From: Cryptomeria japonica
Taxonomy: Eukaryota > Streptophyta > Pinopsida > Cupressales > Cupressaceae
Reading direction: 5' to 3'
DNA length: 62,000 nt
NCBI RefSeq assembly: GCF_030272615.1
Contig: NC_081412.1
Coordinates: 139,826,747-139,888,746 of the forward strand
Under the pieces are notes generated by a model. That model had not been told where the DNA came from. It did not search any database and saw only the letters and a list, made by a program, of their open reading frames with translations. The translations under genes were made by a program, and so were the position numbers. Of the stretch, positions 11,101 through 23,831 are shown piece after piece; within the stretch, counting starts at the first letter, position 1; every line of letters begins with the position of its first letter.

Positions 11101-11834
11101 GTCTTTTTGACAAATTAAAAAAATAAAATCGTAGGTGTTTACTTGGAATTTATTTCCAGAAGTTTTTAACGATTTTTTATGGAAATCATGGTGGTGCTGA
11201 TACTTGAAAAGCTTTTTCAGAAGTTTTGATGATTTTCCTGAATTTTTTCGTGAGAAATTTTAGAAGGGTTTTTGATTGATTTTTTTTCTAAAATAATCAA
11301 GGGTTTTATTGAAGATTTCCAAAGGTGTTTCCTGAAGGGTTTTTGTGAGTAAAAATGCAGGAGTTTTTATTTGCAAGGGTCGCAACTGGTATTCTTTCGG
11401 TTGTAGAATTGTGGAGCTTGTGCCAAGACATTTCTATCTAGTTTGTGCAAGGGTTTTTTCCTGTGTTCTGTGACATTTTTGTTTTCTTTTGCAGCAAGCC
11501 GTGATGCAATTGCAAATCTTTATGGTTTTTAGCTTGCGACGACCTTTTTTTCCCTAGTTTTTTCATTGTGGGTTTTGAGTTTTTGGCGTCAAATCTTTTG
11601 TTTTTCTGTGTTGAGTCATGTTTTTTTCATGTGGGTTCTCATCATGCCAGGGTTTGTTCAGCACGACATGTTTGTGTTTTATTACGCGATGAAGGATTTT
11701 ATGGCTCTCTTTGTGTTTGTGGGTTCTTTCTCTGTTAGAGGGAAAAGTAAAATGTACTAAAAATTGTTGAAAGTGAAGTTTAAAACCTTGCTTTGTGAAA
11801 TATAGCCTCAAAAATCTTGAAGTTTAATATATCT
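11101..11834 (+). other. Gene-free leader-like stretch upstream of copia element 3
   Basis: T-rich sequence with repeated TTTTTCGTGAG/AGGGTTTTT-type wording. It resembles the inverted leader at 9134-9690. I see no gene and no clear primer site. Confidence 0.4.
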
Positions 11835-14800
11835 GAAAAACCATGGATATCATCGTGTTACTCTGGGACTTGAAACTGAACCTCAAGATGCTGCAGATAA
11901 AATAAAATGGCTTAGCAAATGTGATGAAGCCTTTGGTACTTTGTGCATGTTAGTCTCCCGACCTCCTTTTTAACATTGAATCTGCCACTACACCAAATGG
12001 AGTGTGGACCACTTTGGAAAACTTCTTTGGTAGGCAGGATGAGTTAAGAGGTCATTAGTAGGAAAATGAATTCATAAGGTTGAGTCCAACTAATTTTGAC
12101 ACTATACAAGACTTCTTCACAAAACTCAAATCTATAAGATTGCAGTTGCAACAGTGTGGATTCAAGAAGGATGATAAGCAATTGATCTGGAGTATTCTTT
12201 CTAAGCTTGGTCCTAACTATTTAGTGTTTGTATCTACATTTTATGCTACAAAATGTGCCCTAGGTATCCCATTCACTATGCCTTCTCTAGATGAATTTGT
12301 AGTAGAACTCACTAGGGAACATGACAAATTGGCTCAAATGGGTACAATCAAACCCTCTAAGTCACATGCCTTAGTTGTAAATCAAGGCACACAAGACCAT
12401 AAAGGGTCTAGTAAGTAGATAAGAAACAAAAGTACCAAGGAGAGAAGAAATATAAAAAATCTACTACTTCAAAAGTAGATAATTAGACATCTTCATCAAA
12501 AGGTGAACAACCTAAGAAGGAGAACGTCAAGTGTTCTTATTGTAAGAGGCCTAGCCATGACGAACATAAGTGTTTAAAGAAACAAATTGATCACCTTTCA
12601 TATCTACTAGAAAAGAACAATATCAAGGTCCCTGATTTAGTCAGATAGAGTTCACCAGAAGGATCTTCTAAGGACACATACAAAATTAAGGGAAAGGAAA
12701 GGGTAAGGCCCTAGTTGCTGTTTCTTCACAACCAACTTCTTAGATCATTGACTCGGGTGCTTCGCACCACATGGCTTCTTTAGAAGATGATTTCACCTCT
12801 TTAGAGCCATGTTCTATGCGTAACATACTAAGGGTTGATGACACTCCTATTGAAGTGCATGGGAGAGGGTTTGTTGATTTGGGTGAAGGAACAGTTGAGG
12901 ATGTCCTTTGTGTTCCATCTTTATCAACTAATCTCTTATCCATTATCAGATCACTCACATTGGTTTTGGCAAACGAGTTGAGTTCACATTAGATACATTG
13001 GTAATCAGTGAAATGCATAATGGGTCTATTGTTGCTGTGGGAAAAGTAGATCATCAATCTAGACTATATTAGTTTTCTCACTTTGTTCCCGACTCTCCTT
13101 CGACAATCTTACTCAATCATGCAAATGAGGTGACTTATTTGTGGTATCAACGGTTTGGCCACTTGAATTACTGATACTTGCAATAACTCAGTAAACAAGA
13201 TATGGTTTTATAGTTGCCTTCTATTTGATTTTCTGATGGAGTTTGCTAAGGATGCATTCTTGGTAAGCATCCTCAATGGAAGTATGATAAAGGCAAAGCA
13301 TGGAGAGCTACATAGCTATTGGAGTTGGTGCACAATGACTTGGTAGGACCATTTCCACAACCATTTTTCATTAGGGTTAGATATGTCTTGACATTTATTG
13401 ATGACTTTTGTATATATACATGGGTTTACTTTCTCAAACAAAAGCTTGAGGTCTTTGAGAGTTTTATAGATTTCAAAGCTTTTGCAAAGAAACAATCTGG
13501 GAAGTTCATTAAGTTTCCGCATACAAATAATGGGGGTTAATATGTCAACAATTAGTTTGAACAGTTCTGTGCTTCTTAAGGTATCAACATGCAACACACG
13601 ATTCCATACAATCCTCAACAAAATGGTCTCACAGAATGCAAGAACACATTGTTGAAGGAGATGCTCAATTGTATGATTCACTCCAAGTCTTTGGCACCTC
13701 AGTATTGGGCAGAGGCCATCAACTGTGCATGTTACATCTAGAATCGAGTTCCTCACAAAGCTATGAAGGAGGTAACTCCTTTTCAAGCTTGGACTGGTTG
13801 GAAACCCATAGTTAAGCACTTCAAAGTGTTTGGTTCTCTCGCATGTACCTAGATTCCAGTGTGGAAACATAAGGCTATGGATCCGCAGAGCAACCCTTGC
13901 ATATTTATTGGGTATCTAGTTGATGTCAAAGGGTACAGACTTCTCCATCCAACCACTCATGAGTTGTTCATTGAGAGCAGTGTTCGTTTTGAGGAGAGTT
14001 CTTTCAGTTCTCATACCACTTCTCCATCCACCATCACATTGGAGACATTGCATCATGATGATAGTTCTTTAGAGGATCTCAATCCTCCTTATCTTGATGA
14101 GGAGTCTTCTTCCTCCACTTTAGATGGCGACCGTGATATTGAGGATTCACATTCCTCTCATAGTCATCATTCAAAGGTTGATGATTCTCCCCCGACTCGC
14201 AACCTCAATGCCTCTTTGGGCTTGACAAACATTTGAGTCAGCAAGTGATTGGTTTGGTGATCCATCAGATACAAGAAGAACAAGGTCACAATTTCAGTAG
14301 GCTCCACATCTCTTCATTGCTTCAATTTCTAGTCCATAGTCTTTTCAAGAAGCTTCAAGTTTCCCAAGTGGGATGCTACAATGCAGGAAGAGTTCAATTC
14401 CTTAGAAAGGAATCACACATGGGATTTAGTCCCTCTTCCTAAGGGAAGGAAACTTGTTCGATGGAAGTGGAACTGTTGAACAAAATTTGTAGCAGATGGG
14501 TCATTGATAAGTATAAGGCTCACTTAGTAGCAAAAGGATTCTCCCAGGTTCCCGAGATTGACTACTCTGAGACTTTTGCACCAATTGCTAAGATGAATTC
14601 CATTCGACTTGTCCTTTCTATAGCTGCAGACCATCATTGGGAAGTTCATCAATGTATGTGAAGAGTGCCTTTCTTCATTGGGAACTTCAAGAAGAAATCT
14701 ACATGGAGCAGCCATAGGGGTTTGTTCAGGATCCCTCACTTGTGTCGATTTCACAAGACTGTTTATGGCCTCAAACAAGCACCTCGATCTTGGTACACCA

Positions 14801-15835
14801 AGATGGACTCATTCCTTTTGACAATTGGTTTCACTCGATGACATTCTGATCCGAATGTATACATTCTACAATAGGATGAAACTCTCACATTTATGGTTGT
14901 CTATGTTGATGACTTGATCACAGGGAGTCATGCATCCACTATCAAGGCAGTGAAAACTGTTCTACATGATAGATTTCTGATTTCAGACTTGGGTCTTTTG
15001 CATTACAACTTGAGGATTGAGATCACTTAGTGATCTTCAGGTATCTTCCTTGGACAACCCATTTATGCACTTGATATGCTCTCCAAATTTCGCATGGCTG
15101 ACTATAAGCTTGCACCGACTCCATTTTTGTCAAGGGTAAAACTTGAGGCTAAGTGCTCTTCACCCTTGGTTGATGGCACTTTATATCGACAAATTGTTGG
15201 GAGTCTCATCTACTTGACTCATATGAGTCCTAACATTTCATATGTTGTGGGCATGGTCTCTTGATTTATGCAAGAGCCACATGAGCTGCATTGGAAAGCA
15301 GCTAAGCGGATCCTCCACTACATTTAGGGTACTCACAATTATGGAATTTAGTATGCTGTAGGTGTGGATATTGACTTGGTGGGATATATAGATTCAGATT
15401 GGGCAGGTGATTCTCAAGATCACAAGTCTACTTCAGGATATTGCTTCTCACTTGGTTCCGGTCCAATTTGTTGGTTGAGCATGAAGTAGTTTGCAATTGC
15501 TCTTTTATGAACAGAGGCTGAGTATTGAGGGGTAGTCTATGCCAACATTGAGGCTATTTGTCTTTAGAATATTCTCATTGAGTTTGGTATTCCAATTAGA
15601 AAGCCTACCATCATCTTTTGTGATAATTAGAGTGCTATACAAATCGCAAGAAATCCAATTCGTCACCAAAGGACGAAACACATTGAGATACATATGCACT
15701 ACATTCGATAGCTAATTCAAGAAGGCATCATTGATCCGAAGTGTTGCTCTACATCGGAGCAGATTGCAGACATCTTCACCAAACCCTTCACCAAAAACAT
15801 GTTTCTTCATTTGCGAGCTTTGCTTGGAATGTGAC
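11835..15835 (+). pseudogene. Ty1/copia gag-pol fossil (element 3)
   Basis: Decayed full-length polyprotein on the plus strand. Gag is at 11835-12420 (LGLETEPQDAADKIKWLSK; NFDTIQDFFTKLKSIRLQL), with a zinc knuckle CSYCKRPSHDEHKC-like at about 12532-12573. The protease motif IIDSGASHHM is near 12745-12775. GAG-pre-integrase is near 13140 (LWYQRFGHLNY), and integrase spans 13316-13860 (LVHNDLVGPF; YNPQQNGLTECKN). Reverse transcriptase is at 14460-15070 (AHLVAKGFSQVPEIDYSETF; VYVDDLI region near 14905). RNase H is at 15370-15790 (DSDWAGDSQDHKSTSG region; STSEQIADIFTKPF). Many stops, several being TGG or CAG to TAG, plus frameshifts. The Gag start lacks the usual N-terminal segment, so the 5' end looks truncated. 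Confidence 0.88.
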
Positions 15836-15910
15836 GCATGTCTACTTTAGGAGTGGCTTCTTAGTTCTTCATTTTTCTCTCTCTATTTAGGGGGGTGGGG
15901 CTATTCCTCT

Positions 15911-15924
15911 GGGGGGGGGGGGGG
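15911..15924 (+). repeat. G14 homopolymer
   Basis: A run of 14 G just downstream of the copia RNase H region and upstream of the polypurine tract. Confidence 0.9.
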
Positions 15925-16014
15925 TTCTTCTCTTGTGGGGAATTTCTATGTACATGGGTACCTAACATGGCTTCATTTGTCGCGACCCATCTTTTCACCC
16001 AGCTAAGGCATGCT

Positions 16015-16645
16015 TAAGGGGGGGTGTTAGTGTAGGGTTTTATTTTTCCTTATGTTATGGGGTATCTATTTTCCTACACATTATTTAAGCTTGCTTAGGT
16101 CATTAGGAGTGGTTAATATGAGTACACGCGGCGAATACTTCAACTACATGTGTAACTCCCACCTACTCATGGGTAGTTGAGTTACACACTCTCTTTCGAC
16201 TTGTTGTGCCTCCTCACATAACCACTATTTTGTCATTTCCTAAGTGGGTTATGGGGTAGTTGAGTTTCTCACCCTCTTTTGGCTTTATGTGCCACTTTTT
16301 TAACTCCTTTTTTTGTTTTCATGTAAGGAGGTTTTGCCACATGTTTTGGCATTTAACAAGTAGGTAAAACCTCCCACTTTTTATGGGGAGTGGGAGTTAA
16401 TGCATCTCTTGGATGTATATGCTATTATTTTTGTATGTAATAAGAACTATACTCACCTTCACTAGTTTAGTGATCGCTCGGTGAGCATCTTCTCAAAATT
16501 CTTTTCTTTGTGTTTATTTTCTCTCATTTCAGATTTCTCTTCATTCAGCTATTTTGATCTTCTACCATTTGTTGCTTGAAGTTGCATGTGATCAATGATT
16601 GACATCAGATCTTGGCTCAGTTCTTGAAACTCGCATAATCTAACA
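16015..16645 (+). mobile_element. Polypurine tract and 3' LTR of copia element 3
   Basis: A polypurine tract AAGGGGGGGG (16015-16024) immediately precedes TGTTAGTGTAGGG. The LTR ends ATCTAACA at 16645, giving TGTTAG/CTAACA ends over about 621 bp (16025-16645). A related solo LTR lies inverted at 23832-24444. The LTR-like sequence upstream of the gag (10500-11100) is not similar to this one, so either the 5' LTR is lost or the element is chimeric. Confidence 0.85.
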
Positions 16646-16698
16646 TACGTAACTTGCAAAGTGCAGTTAGCCATGATGGCACTAGCAATGCTTGTGAT

Positions 16699-17322
16699 CT
16701 AAGTTACTGGTTCTTCACCTTTTGGCCTGGGTTCTGGTTCTAGTTCTTGCCCGGTCCTGGTTCTCCCCGGGTTCTCCTTGGGTTCCTCTCGGGTCCTTCC
16801 CAAGTGGCCGGGTTTCCGACGCAGGACCCACAGGGAACCTGACCACCTGGGAAGGACTCGGGTGGAACCCAGGAGGATCCGGGTGAACCTAGGAGGACCC
16901 GCGTGAACCCAGGCCCGTGGTTTCCCAAAAACGGAGCCCACGGGTCAAAAAAACAATAAAAAATAATAAAAAAAGACTTTTTAAAATAGTTTTTTAATAA
17001 TAAACCTCTAATTCGCCCCTTTATGACCTTTTAAAAAAAGACTTGAAACTTGAATATTATCTTTTTTGCAAATTTTGAATATGATATTAGACTTTAGTTA
17101 TTAGTTTATTGATTACATTTGCGATATATGAATATTTATTGGCATTGGCAATTAATAATTTATGATTTATGTATGGAAAGTCACATTGTATATTTTATTT
17201 TTGTATGGATTGTATATATTGACCATATATATACGGACGAACCCGTATCTGTACCCAACATTTTTTTTTTTTGCCGAATCCACGAATCCGTACCCGAATC
17301 CGAACCCGAACCGGTAACCTTG
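16699..17322. mobile_element. Small non-autonomous hAT-type element, copy 1
   Basis: The left end is CTAAGTTACTGGTTC. The right end, reverse-complemented, is CAAGGTTACCGGTTC. It is flanked by CTTGTGAT (16691-16698) and CTTGCGAT (17323-17330), an 8-bp target duplication with one mismatch. The first 230 bp are GC-rich and form an imperfect internal inverted repeat of GGGTTC/GAACCC words. The rest is AT-rich. It has no transposase. Copy 2 at 26844-27688 shares both ends and the GC-rich part. The family assignment rests on TSD length and TIR length only. Confidence 0.8.
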
Positions 17323-17330
17323 CTTGCGAT

Positions 17331-17946
17331 TATAATGAACTTGTTTATGAAGTTAACACTCTCAATTAAAACAAACTGGATGATTGTATTGCTTTTCCAT
17401 GAACAAGTGCACTAATATAAACCATTCTATATTTAAAATTATATATTATGTGCAAATTATTGTTATATATATATGGTCTAACTAAACCATTTCAAAAAAC
17501 AATCAGAAAATTGCAAATTATTGTACAAAGTATAAGGAAGCTCAAATGTCACAATGGACAAATCATCCTATGTAATTTGCCCTGCCTGCTTTCCCTATAG
17601 CTGTATAACATTTAACTGTAGACTATATATGATACTCATGCTATTATTGGAGGGATGGTATGGTAATTTGCTCTCTCTTCCTATTACAAAAGTACTCAAC
17701 TAGAAATATGGATTAGTGTTATTCTAGATAATTGTTGGTAGTTTTTTGGTTTAGCGTTTATTGTAAGAAAGCCTTCACAATGGAGGTAGTTGATAAGGAT
17801 AGTCTTTGTGGTAATATAATATTTTGGTATCAATAGAAGGAAGTGTTAGAATAGTATGTTTTTCTTATATGAGCTTCCTAAGGACTATGATCAATTTCTT
17901 TCATGGCTTAATTTCTCCATTTTGGTTTTTCCTTGAAAGCTATTTT
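17331..17946 (+). other. Flank of young copia with a faint Gag-like fossil
   Basis: No intact gene. Around 17855-17930 the plus strand reads FLYELPKDYDQFLSWL, which resembles a copia Gag segment. The young copia at 17947 may have landed in an older Gag fossil. Confidence 0.35.
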
Positions 17947-18317
17947 TGTTAAGGATATAGCTTCATTCGGATTGAAGCAGGTAATATATAACGACATTGA
18001 ATGAAGGGTCATGTCGCCGTAGTGTCATGACTCTACGTGGCATAAGCCACGTAGAAGTCATGCCCCTACGTGGACATGACTCTTCATCCTTTTATTTATA
18101 GGCATCGACACTTGCTGTGAACCGAAACCAATAATTGTGGCAGTTTTACGAACCAGCAAGCTGTTGATATTATCATAGCAGATTAGTAGTTAGAGTTATA
18201 TATGTATATACACATCGGAGTTAAAACATATTCATTGTAGTGATCTTATTAAAGTCTATCCTCACTACATATTACTAGACTATTGTATTCTCTATCTCTG
18301 ATCTAAATTCCTTAACA
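17947..18317 (+). repeat. 5' LTR of the young copia
   Basis: 371 bp, TG...CA. It contains an inverted repeat (18026-18062) with CATGACTCTACGTGGC and GCCACGTAGA-A-GTCATG arms around ATAA, and a third CTACGTGG nearby. The ACGT cores are of the kind bound by plant bZIP factors. TATA-like TTTATAGG lies near 18087. Confidence 0.95.
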
Positions 18318-18329
18318 TGGTATCAGAGC
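18318..18329 (+). other. Primer-binding site of the young copia
   Basis: TGGTATCAGAGC directly follows the 5' LTR, complementary to the 3' end of initiator tRNA-Met. Confidence 0.95.
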
Positions 18330-18415
18330 CACATTGGTAGAGAAATAATAAAATAGTGACACCTCTTTTCTAAAAAAAATTCAGACTTGCACTTAGAATC
18401 AAAGGAAAATCAATC

Positions 18416-21400
18416 ATGGTGAACAGTGTTAGAGTGGAGGATAGACTCGAAGGCGCATCCAACTTCTTCTCATGGAGAATTCGAATAATAGCAATTCTTC
18501 AAGAACTCGAACTAGATGCATACATAGAAGAAGATACTAAGATGCCCAAAGACGAGCAAGAGAAAACAACCTGGAAAAGACACAACAACAAGCCTAAGAA
18601 AATCATAATTGATGTTGTTAAAGATCACATTCTTCCAACCATCTCAAAACTAACTTCAGCTTATGATATGTTCAAGACCATTCAAAACTCATATGAAATA
18701 AATAAAGCAAGCAGATTGCTCACTTTAAAACAACAATTAATGCATATCTACATGAACAAAGGAGAAACAATCACATCCTATTTCATGAGGATTTCAGAAT
18801 TAAAAGACCAATTGTCAACTATTGGGAATAATATAGATGATATGGAGCTATCTCTAATAGCACTTAAGGGATTACCATCCAGTGGGAAATCCTTTATTCA
18901 AGGCATTAGTGCTTGTCTGACACTACCAAAATTCGATCAACTCAAGAATGATTGTACTCAAGAAGAATCTCGACTAATCACAAGAGGATTGTGTCCAAAC
19001 AAAGGGGGAGAAATTCAAGCACTACATGCTAACACAAACAACAAAGGGAAGAAAAGGAAGTTCAAACAAAAGAGAGGAAATAATCACAAAAGCAAAGACT
19101 TCTCCAAGATTCAATGCTACAAGTGTGATAAATTTGGACACACTCACAGGTTCTGCCCAGAAAGAAAGAAAGCTCAAGGAACCATAGCTGAAGTCAAGGA
19201 AGTAGAGAATCCTCTATTTTTCTTAGCCTTGTCAAGCGAACTAAACTCAAACAAACATATGTGGATAATCGATAGTGGAACATCTCGACACATAACCGGT
19301 TTTAGAGATCAATTCGAAACCTTTGAAGGCCACTCAATTGAAGAAGTTACAATAGGAGACAATTCTACCTATCCAGTGAAAGGAATTGGGACCTGCTCAA
19401 TTCAATTAAGAACAAGAGTTACATTACAATTGAAAGATGTTCTCTTTGTACCAGGTATCAAAAGGAATTTGGTCTCTATTTTAGGACTAGCTGATCAAGG
19501 ATATCATGTCACCTTCCATGAAGATAAAGTTCTACTCTGGCCTAAATACTCTAACATAAAGAATGCTATTCCTATAGGATCTAGAGATGGTAGTTAATAC
19601 AAATTATGTTATACTAAAAAAGAAGCACTAAATCATGAAGTATCAAACTCTAATGAAATTTGGCATAGAAGATTAGGACATCTTCCATTTAGTACCCTAC
19701 CTTCTATAGGAAAAATTTCCACAGGATTACCCAATCTAAAATCTGATCATGTTGGAACTTGTAAAGGATGTGCTCTAGGGAAGAACTCAAAAGGGTCCTT
19801 TCCCTCAAGTGAACACAAATCAAAAGTTGTACTAGAACTTGTCCACATTGATTTGTGTGGTCCAATGTCATTACCATCACTAAGGGGATTCCTGTATTAC
19901 GTGATATTTGTTGATGATTACTCTAGGAAAACTTGGATCTATTTCATAAAACTCAAAGAATCAAATGAAGTGTTATTGAAATTTAAAGAATTTAAGGCCC
20001 TAGTGGAAAATCAAACTGGGAAGAAAATAAAGATTCTAAGATCAGATAATGGGGGTGAATATATCTCTGAAAATTTTAAAGAATTCTACATTTCTGTTGG
20101 GATTAAGAGGGAGTGTACTGTACCTTATAATCCTCAACAAAATGGAGTTGCAGAAAGAAAAAACAGAACCATCATCGAAGCTGCTAAAGCCATGATGCAT
20201 GATCAAAATCTACATATCTCATTTTGGGCTGAAGCCTCAAATACAGCTGTGTACATTCAAAATAGATGCCCTCATTCAATCCTAGAGAATATAACACTTG
20301 AAGAAGCCTTTACAGGAAATAAACCAGATTTAAGCCATCTAAGAATCTTTGGTTGCCACGTGTATATTCACGTTCCTAAAGAAAAGAGAACCAAACTAGA
20401 ACCCTCTGGGAAGAAAGGCATATTTGTTGGGTACAGTGAAACCACTAAAGGATACATAGTCTATATTCCAGGACGAAGATCCATTGAAATCAGTAGAGAT
20501 GTCAAATTTGAAGAAGATGCTGCTTATAAACTATCTCTAAGTGCAGAAGATGATCTAACCACAGAATCAGATGAAAATCCTACAATTGAAAATCAGAGGG
20601 AGAATAGCATAGAAAATCATGAACTTCAATCACCTAATTTCGAGAATGCTGAAAATCCTAACAAGAAGAAAAGACCACTATGGGCAAGAAAGATGATTGA
20701 ATAAAATAATGTGGAACCCGATGAAATCTTCAAAGAGAATAAGAAAACAAGAAGTCAATCATGCTATGTTGCCCTCATGACCGAACTTACAAAATTTGAA
20801 CCATCAAATGTTGAAGAGGCTTTAACATGTCAAGCTTGGAAAGATGCAATGATTGAGGAATACCAATCTATCTTAAAAAATGATGTCTGGGACATTGTAC
20901 CTAGACCAAAAGATAAATCAGTTGTCTCATCAAAGTGGTTATTCAAAATCAAATATGCACCAGATGGTAGTATTGAAAAACACAAAGCCATATTCGTTGC
21001 CAGGGGGTTCTCTTAAAAGGCTGGAATTGATTATGAAGAGACATTTGCTCCAGTTGCCCGATATACTTCTGTAAGAACCATCATTGCCATTGCAGCTTCC
21101 AAAGGGTGGAAGATACACCAAATGGATGTGAAGACCGCATTTTTGAATGGTGTTATTGGGGAAGAAGTATATATAGAACAACCTGAAGGCTTTGCTACAC
21201 ATGATAGAAATCTCTATGTGTGTAGACTAAAAAAAGCTCTCTACGGTCTTAAGCAAGCTCCCAGGGTATGGTACGCAAGGATAGATAGGTCTCTCTCCAA
21301 ACTAGGATATTCCAAAAATGAAGCAGACTTTAACATATACTTCAAAATATCGGATGGTGACATCTTAATACTTGTTCTCTATGTTGATGACTTGTTGATA

Positions 21401-22324
21401 GCAGGATAAGATCACCTCATTGCAAAATGCAAACAAGATCTTGTGGCTGAATTCGATATGAAGGATCTAGGTCTACTGCACTATTTTCTGGGCCTAGAAG
21501 TATGGCAAAAAGAGAATTATATTTTCCAAAATCAAGGAAAATACACCATTGATATCCTGACCAGATTTGGTATGATAGATTGTAAGCCTCTATCCATTCC
21601 AATGGAAACAAATTTTCATAAGCTCAAAAGTGAAGCAGTAGATTCAGAACCTACAAATCCTACATACTATAGACACATTATTGGATCTCTTATTTTCCTG
21701 GTAGACACTCGCCCTGATATTTGTTACGCTACGAATGTGTTAAGTCATTTCATGTGCGAACCTAAGAAGATTCACCTAATGGCTGCTAAGCATATTCTGA
21801 GATACTTGCGTGGCACTATTGGACTTGGCCTGAAGTATAAAAATGTTGAGATACAACTCCAAGGGTATTCTGATTCCGACTGGGCAGGAAGTTCCATTGA
21901 TCGTAAAAGTACAACGGGGTGTTGCTTTAGTCTTGTATCAACTATTATATCCTAGTTTAGCAGAAAACAATCAGCAATTGCTCAGAGTTCCACTGAAGCC
22001 GAATATATGGCTGCCTCCATGGGAGCACATGAGGCAGTATGGTTAAGGAAATTGCTAGTTGGACTATTTGGGAAGCCCCTAAACCCCAATGTGATTCACT
22101 GTGATAATCAAAGCTGCATCAAACTTTCTGTAAATCTAGTTTTTCATAATCGATCCAAGCATATAGAAATCCCATACCATTACATAAGAGATATGGTAGA
22201 CAGAGATGTCATCAAATTGACCTACATCAGCACTGAAGAGCAAAGTGCCGACATATTCACCAAACCTCTTGCAAAGTTGAAAGTGGAGTACTTTAGAGGT
22301 AAACTTAGTATGACTAAATTATAA
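18416..22324 (+). pseudogene. Ty1/copia Gag-Pol, single frame with five in-frame stops
   Basis: One frame of 1303 codons with no frameshift. Gag (residues 1-230) begins VEDRLEGASNFFSWRIRI. The zinc knuckle is CYKCDKFGHTHRFC (near residue 240), and the protease motif is WIIDSGTSRHITGF (near 285). GAG-pre-integrase has WHRRLGHLPF. Integrase has IDLCGPM, VDDYSRKTWIYF, RSDNGGEY and YNPQQNGVAERKNRTIIEAA. RT has AFLNGVIGEEVYIEQPEGF, KALYGLKQAPRVWY and LYVDDLLIAG. RNase H has SDSDWAGSSIDRKSTTG, AQSSTEAEYMA and STEEQSADIFTKPL. Stops lie at 19595-19597, 20702-20704, 21014-21016, 21407-21409 and 21953-21955. The third fits CAA to TAA and the last TGG to TAG. Catalytic motifs appear intact, so only the stops disable it. 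Confidence 0.95.
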
Positions 22325-22937
22325 TGGAAATTTTTGATATTAATCTTAATCATATGTAATTGATATATTCATGAATATCTTGAATGCAATATTGCATGTA
22401 TGTGTTATGTCATGGAAGGTGACGATCTTTCATGTGATGTAAGTGTAAGATCTCTATTGTAAGGTGATGACTTTCACAATAGCCTGATCTGTTATCAAGA
22501 TTGACTACATTAAGTTGCTGTCCTGGAATGTGCCGGAAATCTTGATACTAAATTTGCTATGATGAGTTATTGAATTGTTATCATTAAATGATTGTTCCGA
22601 AATATGTTGGGGAAATAATGATAACAATCACATTATGATTGACTACATTAATTTGCTGTCCCGGAATGTGCCGAATATCATGATACTAAAATTATTTCAC
22701 CTGTGATAATGACAATGTTACAATTGTCACTAGAATCAAGGTTGTAATCTGATAAGACTTCAAGTAGTTGTTGTCCCAGAGTGCTGGATAACAGATAATC
22801 CATATCTCTCTGAGATATGAAGTATTTCACTAGTAAGTGTTACTACGTGAATGATCATGTCAAATGAATGTGTATATCTAGAACGTTGTTCCTTAAAACT
22901 TAATTATGAAATTCAATCCTCTTTTGCTAAGAGGGAG
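22325..22937 (+). other. 3' untranslated region and polypurine tract of the young copia
   Basis: It contains a diverged internal repetition: TGACTACATTAAxTTGCTGTCC...GGAATGTGCCGxAAATC at about 22503 and 22642, with weaker copies nearby. The polypurine tract AAGAGGGAG is at 22929-22937. No gene. Confidence 0.7.
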
Positions 22938-23308
22938 TGTTAAGGATATAGCTTCATTCGGATTGAAGCAGGTAATATATAACGACATTGAATGAAGGGT
23001 CATGTCGCCGTAGTGTCATGACTCTACGTGGCATAAGCCACGTAGAAGTCATGCCCCTACGTGGACATGACTCTTCATCCTTTTATTTATAGGCATCGAC
23101 ACTTGCTGTGAACCGAAACCAATAACTGTGGCAGTTTCACGAACCAGCAAGCTGTCAATATTATCATAGAAGATTAGTAGTTAGAGTTATATATGTATAT
23201 ACACATCGGAGTTAAAACATATTCATTGCAATGATCTTATTAAAGTCTATCCTCACTACATATTACTAGACTATTGTATTCTCTATCTCTGATCTAAATT
23301 CCTTAACA
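22938..23308 (+). repeat. 3' LTR of the young copia
   Basis: 371 bp, the same length as the 5' LTR, with 7 substitutions and no indels. The ACGT-core inverted repeat is at 23017-23053. Confidence 0.95.
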
Positions 23309-23831
23309 ATTTTCACATATCTTCTATTATGATTGAGGCACGATTGGTTGCTTGTCTCTAATGGTATTCTAAAGTTTACATCTTTATCTCAATTTTTGAA
23401 TTTTTGAAGGTGGGTTCAAGATGATCCTTACTCTTGTAGCATGATGAGGTTAATCCCATCTAAAGGAACTATTTTCCAAGATAAATGACAAAATTAAGAT
23501 TGATAATTTCAATGTAGACGAATCTGTTGAACTCAGTTTTACCAAAATTTTAGTTTCACCACTCATTTTTTTGTCACCCCTAGGTGCTTATCCTATGTTT
23601 ATTACCCCAAAAAAACCCAATTAAGTTAAATAAACCAGCAACATAGTTGATTATTGTAAAAGATCTAATACATAACCTGATAATATCCATGGCAAAAAGG
23701 ATGGGACTAGAAGAGTTTGATTGAGTAATTCTAGGTTGCAATTGGAGGGTCTCTAAACAACTCTCCTAGCATCCAAAGCTGATTAAAATAACTTAGCAAT
23801 AGATGTCAAAACCTGATTAACCCTCCAAACA
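23309..23831. other. No gene seen
   Basis: AT-rich flank of the young copia, starting with the TSD copy ATTTT. No coding, RNA or terminal-repeat signal recognised. Confidence 0.5.

Larger units (their letters stand above)
17947..23308 (+). mobile_element. Complete Ty1/copia retrotransposon with perfect TSD
   Basis: Two 371-bp LTRs (17947-18317 and 22938-23308) start TGTTAAGG and end CCTTAACA. They are flanked by identical ATTTT (17942-17946 and 23309-23313). Primer site TGGTATCAGAGC at 18318-18329; polypurine tract AAGAGGGAG at 22929-22937. I count 7 differences between the LTRs, 6 of them transitions, so they are about 98.1% identical. This is the youngest complete element in the window. 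It carries one gag-pol frame interrupted only by stops. Confidence 0.97.
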
